Shown: piece by piece, positions 5,601 through 6,220 of the stretch
Layout: each line of letters starts with the position of its first letter
Numbering within the stretch: position 1 is the stretch's first letter
Source of the DNA: Methanomicrobiales archaeon
Lineage (GTDB): Archaea; Halobacteriota; Methanomicrobia; Methanomicrobiales; JACTUA01
Reading direction: 5' to 3'
DNA: 6,220 nucleotides
Assembly: GCA_028678715.1 (NCBI GenBank)
Contig: JAJRCY010000057.1
Coordinates: forward strand, 1 to 6,220
Program-made: the position numbers and the translations under genes
Notes under the pieces: generated by a model
The model's input: the letters and a program-made list of their open reading frames with translations, nothing else
Database searches by the model: none
Told to the model about the DNA's origin: nothing

Positions 5601-6220
5601 TTGTCCCGGGGGGCGATCCCGCCGTTATCCTGATCCCCCTTCTTCACGGCTGCGCCGAAATCCTCCAGCCACTCCCAGCCGTCCAAGGCCAGTTTCTTCA
5701 CGTGCTTCTGAAGCTTGGGGGCTTTCAACGCCAGCCCCTCGGCGATGACGAGGGCCATGCCGCCCCGGATGGCGTTCGTCTCCACCCGCTCCAGGTTCCG
5801 GTACCCGCTCACCTCCTCGTGCTCCGTGGCCTCCCCGTCGATGCAGACGGGGCAGTGCTCCACGATCTTCCGGATCTCCCCGTCGCCGGGCAGGTACTGG
5901 AGGCTCACCCGCGAGTGGTACTGCCGGATCTCCTCCACGTACCGGGCCACCTCCTCGGGCCGGGGGCGGTAGCGGTCGATCCCGAGAGCCCTGCGCACGT
6001 AGTCCCCCACCAGCACCGAGAGGGCCTGGGCGGTCCCCCCCGCGGACCGGATGGGCCCGGCATAGTAGATGCGGAGGTATTCTGTCCCGCCATCGTTCTT
6101 ACCGAGGCCCACCTTGGCGATCCCTTCGGTGGGCGCCGCCACCACCCCCTCGGTGAGGACCGCCATGGCCGTCCGGATGGCGTGGTCCAGCACTTCCTCC
6201 CGACTGGTCTCGCCAAAGCG
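2612..6220 (-). CDS. polC: DNA polymerase D large subunit DP2, intein-containing, 5' partial
   Basis: Catalytic subunit of the archaeal replicative polymerase PolD, which pairs with the exonuclease subunit DP1 and binds PCNA. The frame is open to the right edge (Arg-Phe-Gly-Glu-Thr-Ser-Arg-Glu-Glu precedes the GTG codon at 6193), so that GTG is an internal Val. About 100 N-terminal residues are missing. The window encodes 1202 residues, 1037 after intein removal. Recognisable blocks, numbered from the edge, are: Tyr-Tyr-Ala-Gly-Pro-Ile-Arg-Ser-x-Gly-Gly-Thr-Ala-Gln at 52-65; Phe-Arg-Leu-Arg-Tyr-Gly-Arg-Ser-Arg at about 228-236; a Gly-Arg-Met-Gly-Arg-Pro block before the zinc region; and an eight-Cys zinc region at 545-584 (CxxC-x8-CxC, then CxxC-x8-CxxC). 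Then come Ala-Pro-His-Thr-Ser-Ala-Gly, the catalytic loop Asn-Cys-Asp-Gly-Asp-Glu-Asp (Asp954 and Asp956), and a C-terminal four-Cys zinc module at 1121-1140. The Asn/Cys junction of the catalytic loop is split by an intein. The last residues, Gln-Met-Gly-Leu-Ala-Asp-Phe-Met, resemble a PCNA-binding motif. Confidence 0.97.
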   Translation of the reverse strand, partial: RFGETSREEVLDHAIRTAMAVLTEGVVAAPTEGIAKVGLGKNDGGTEYLRIYYAGPIRSAGGTAQALSVLVGDYVRRALGIDRYRPRPEEVARYVEEIRQYHSRVSLQYLPGDGEIRKIVEHCPVCIDGEATEHEEVSGYRNLERVETNAIRGGMALVIAEGLALKAPKLQKHVKKLALDGWEWLEDFGAAVKKGDQDNGGIAPRDKYLRDIIAGRPVFAHPMRKGGFRLRYGRSRNSGFAAAGLNPATMEVLGRFLAVGTQMKLERPGKAAGIVPVDTIEGPTVRLKGGGVHRIDSLEEAVGLGDRVDRILDVGEILVSFGEFLENNHPLMPAGYCREWWEQEHGIPAPSTELHAMELALTGSYLHPDFSYYWEDLTPVEMEALADAIASAGSMRNGELVVPRTGETERTLEELLVEFRVEDDRIHVARPPVLLACLGLSPHLEKRPQWNGAPKGDALALASHLSGMKLRPRGGTRIGGRMGRPGKSRPREMSPPPHSLYPLGESGGSRRSFQEAASGKTMVKREGGFTEHEGIIEVDAGERRCPVCGRKEFRNRCICGGSTVPVFRCTRCGRETEGDRCPRCDAPAASSQRVTVNLKEEFQAAMDRLGIRETAPVLVKGVRGMISREKAVEPVEKGILRALHGLFVFKDGTIRYDMIDLPLTHFRPDEVGVPVERLRELGYVTDIHGRELAEGSQVLELRPQDILVSEACGEFLVKVAAFLDELLVKCYGLPPFYRVNARQDLVGHLLVGLAPHTSAGVLARLVGFSRANVGYAHPFFHAAKRRNCFHGDTRIDVSDGTRWVKKPIRQFVLENFDVSSPGLDRLGTYYSSPKELAYVRAVDTQGTLHLRRVTAVSVHKSPAALIRFETARGRSLAVTPDHTMLVMDLGYIRRIRAMEVKEGDCLPVCAGGAVISERVAKRDLVPSPDPTVFCLTVEGEHTLEAEGIFTGQCDGDEDCVMLLLDCLVNFSRAYLPENRGGTMDAPLMITSQIDPSEIDKESHNLDVGPRYPLNLYLAALRNTHPREVEGQIDRVEHRLGTPAQLEGFLFTHDTTDISAGPLESTYTALETMQQKLEAMLTLAAKIRAVDPDDVAERVLTTHFIPDLMGNLRAFSNQTVRCTRCNSKYRRVPLAGKCPRCGGSILPTIHEASVKKYLEISRKICEKYGVSGYTRQRLAVLEMAINSTFGIAPEKQMGLADFM
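3365..3859 (-). other. PolD DP2 mini-intein (165 residues, C-terminal Gln)
   Basis: An in-frame insertion between Ala-Ala-Lys-Arg-Arg-Asn and Cys-Asp-Gly-Asp-Glu-Asp, which are contiguous in intein-free DP2 proteins. It begins with Cys1 (codon 3859-3857) in Cys-Phe-His-Gly-Asp-Thr (block A). Block B is [10 protein letters not shown], with Thr92 and His95. Block F is [10 protein letters not shown], about 145-154. It ends in Gly-Ile-Phe-Thr-Gly-Gln, followed by Cys+1 (3364-3362). At 165 residues it has only the splicing domain; no LAGLIDADG or HNH endonuclease is present, so it cannot home by itself. The usual C-terminal His-Asn is Gly-Gln. Gln-ending inteins at this same PolD site are known in Pyrococcus abyssi, so splicing is plausible by Gln cyclisation. 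It should excise after translation and join the two halves of the catalytic loop. Confidence 0.93.

Noticed and set aside
6191..6193. GTG at 6193 as the start of DP2
   Set aside because: The frame stays open to the window edge, and the residues before it (Arg-Phe-Gly-Glu-Thr-Ser-Arg-Glu-Glu) align with internal DP2 sequence. The true start lies outside the window.

Overview
The window looks like chromosomal DNA of a GC-rich methanogenic euryarchaeon, most likely of the order Methanomicrobiales. The main reasons are a PolD-type DNA polymerase large subunit (found in archaea only), an intein at the site used by euryarchaeal PolD inteins, archaeal type IV pilin-like genes, and a tRNA-Leu without an encoded CCA end. 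The genus cannot be fixed from the sequence alone.

Layout, left to right. Positions 1-1410 carry three tightly packed plus-strand genes: the 3' end of an unrecognised gene, then two small proteins with N-terminal pilin-like segments. Their overlaps (26 nt, then close abutment) point to one operon making cell-surface pilin-like proteins. Positions 1411-1649 are non-coding, with a pyrimidine tract and nested inverted repeats, and form the convergence zone between the two strands. Everything to the right is on the minus strand. It comprises a small four-helix membrane protein broken by a one-base frameshift (1650-2098), a tRNA-Leu(CAA) gene (2158-2242), a 369-nt gene-free stretch dominated by a GC-rich inverted repeat (2374-2556), and the DNA polymerase D large subunit DP2 (2612 to beyond 6220, with its N-terminus off the right edge).

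The most notable item is inside DP2. A 165-residue mini-intein with no room for a homing endonuclease splits the catalytic loop directly before Cys-Asp-Gly-Asp. Its C-terminal residues are Gly-Gln instead of the usual His-Asn. The replicative polymerase can be active only if this protein splices. Other points worth a second look are the frameshifted membrane gene, the palindromic element downstream of DP2, and two mispaired positions in the tRNA stems. I see no CRISPR array, transposase, integrase or defence system in this window.
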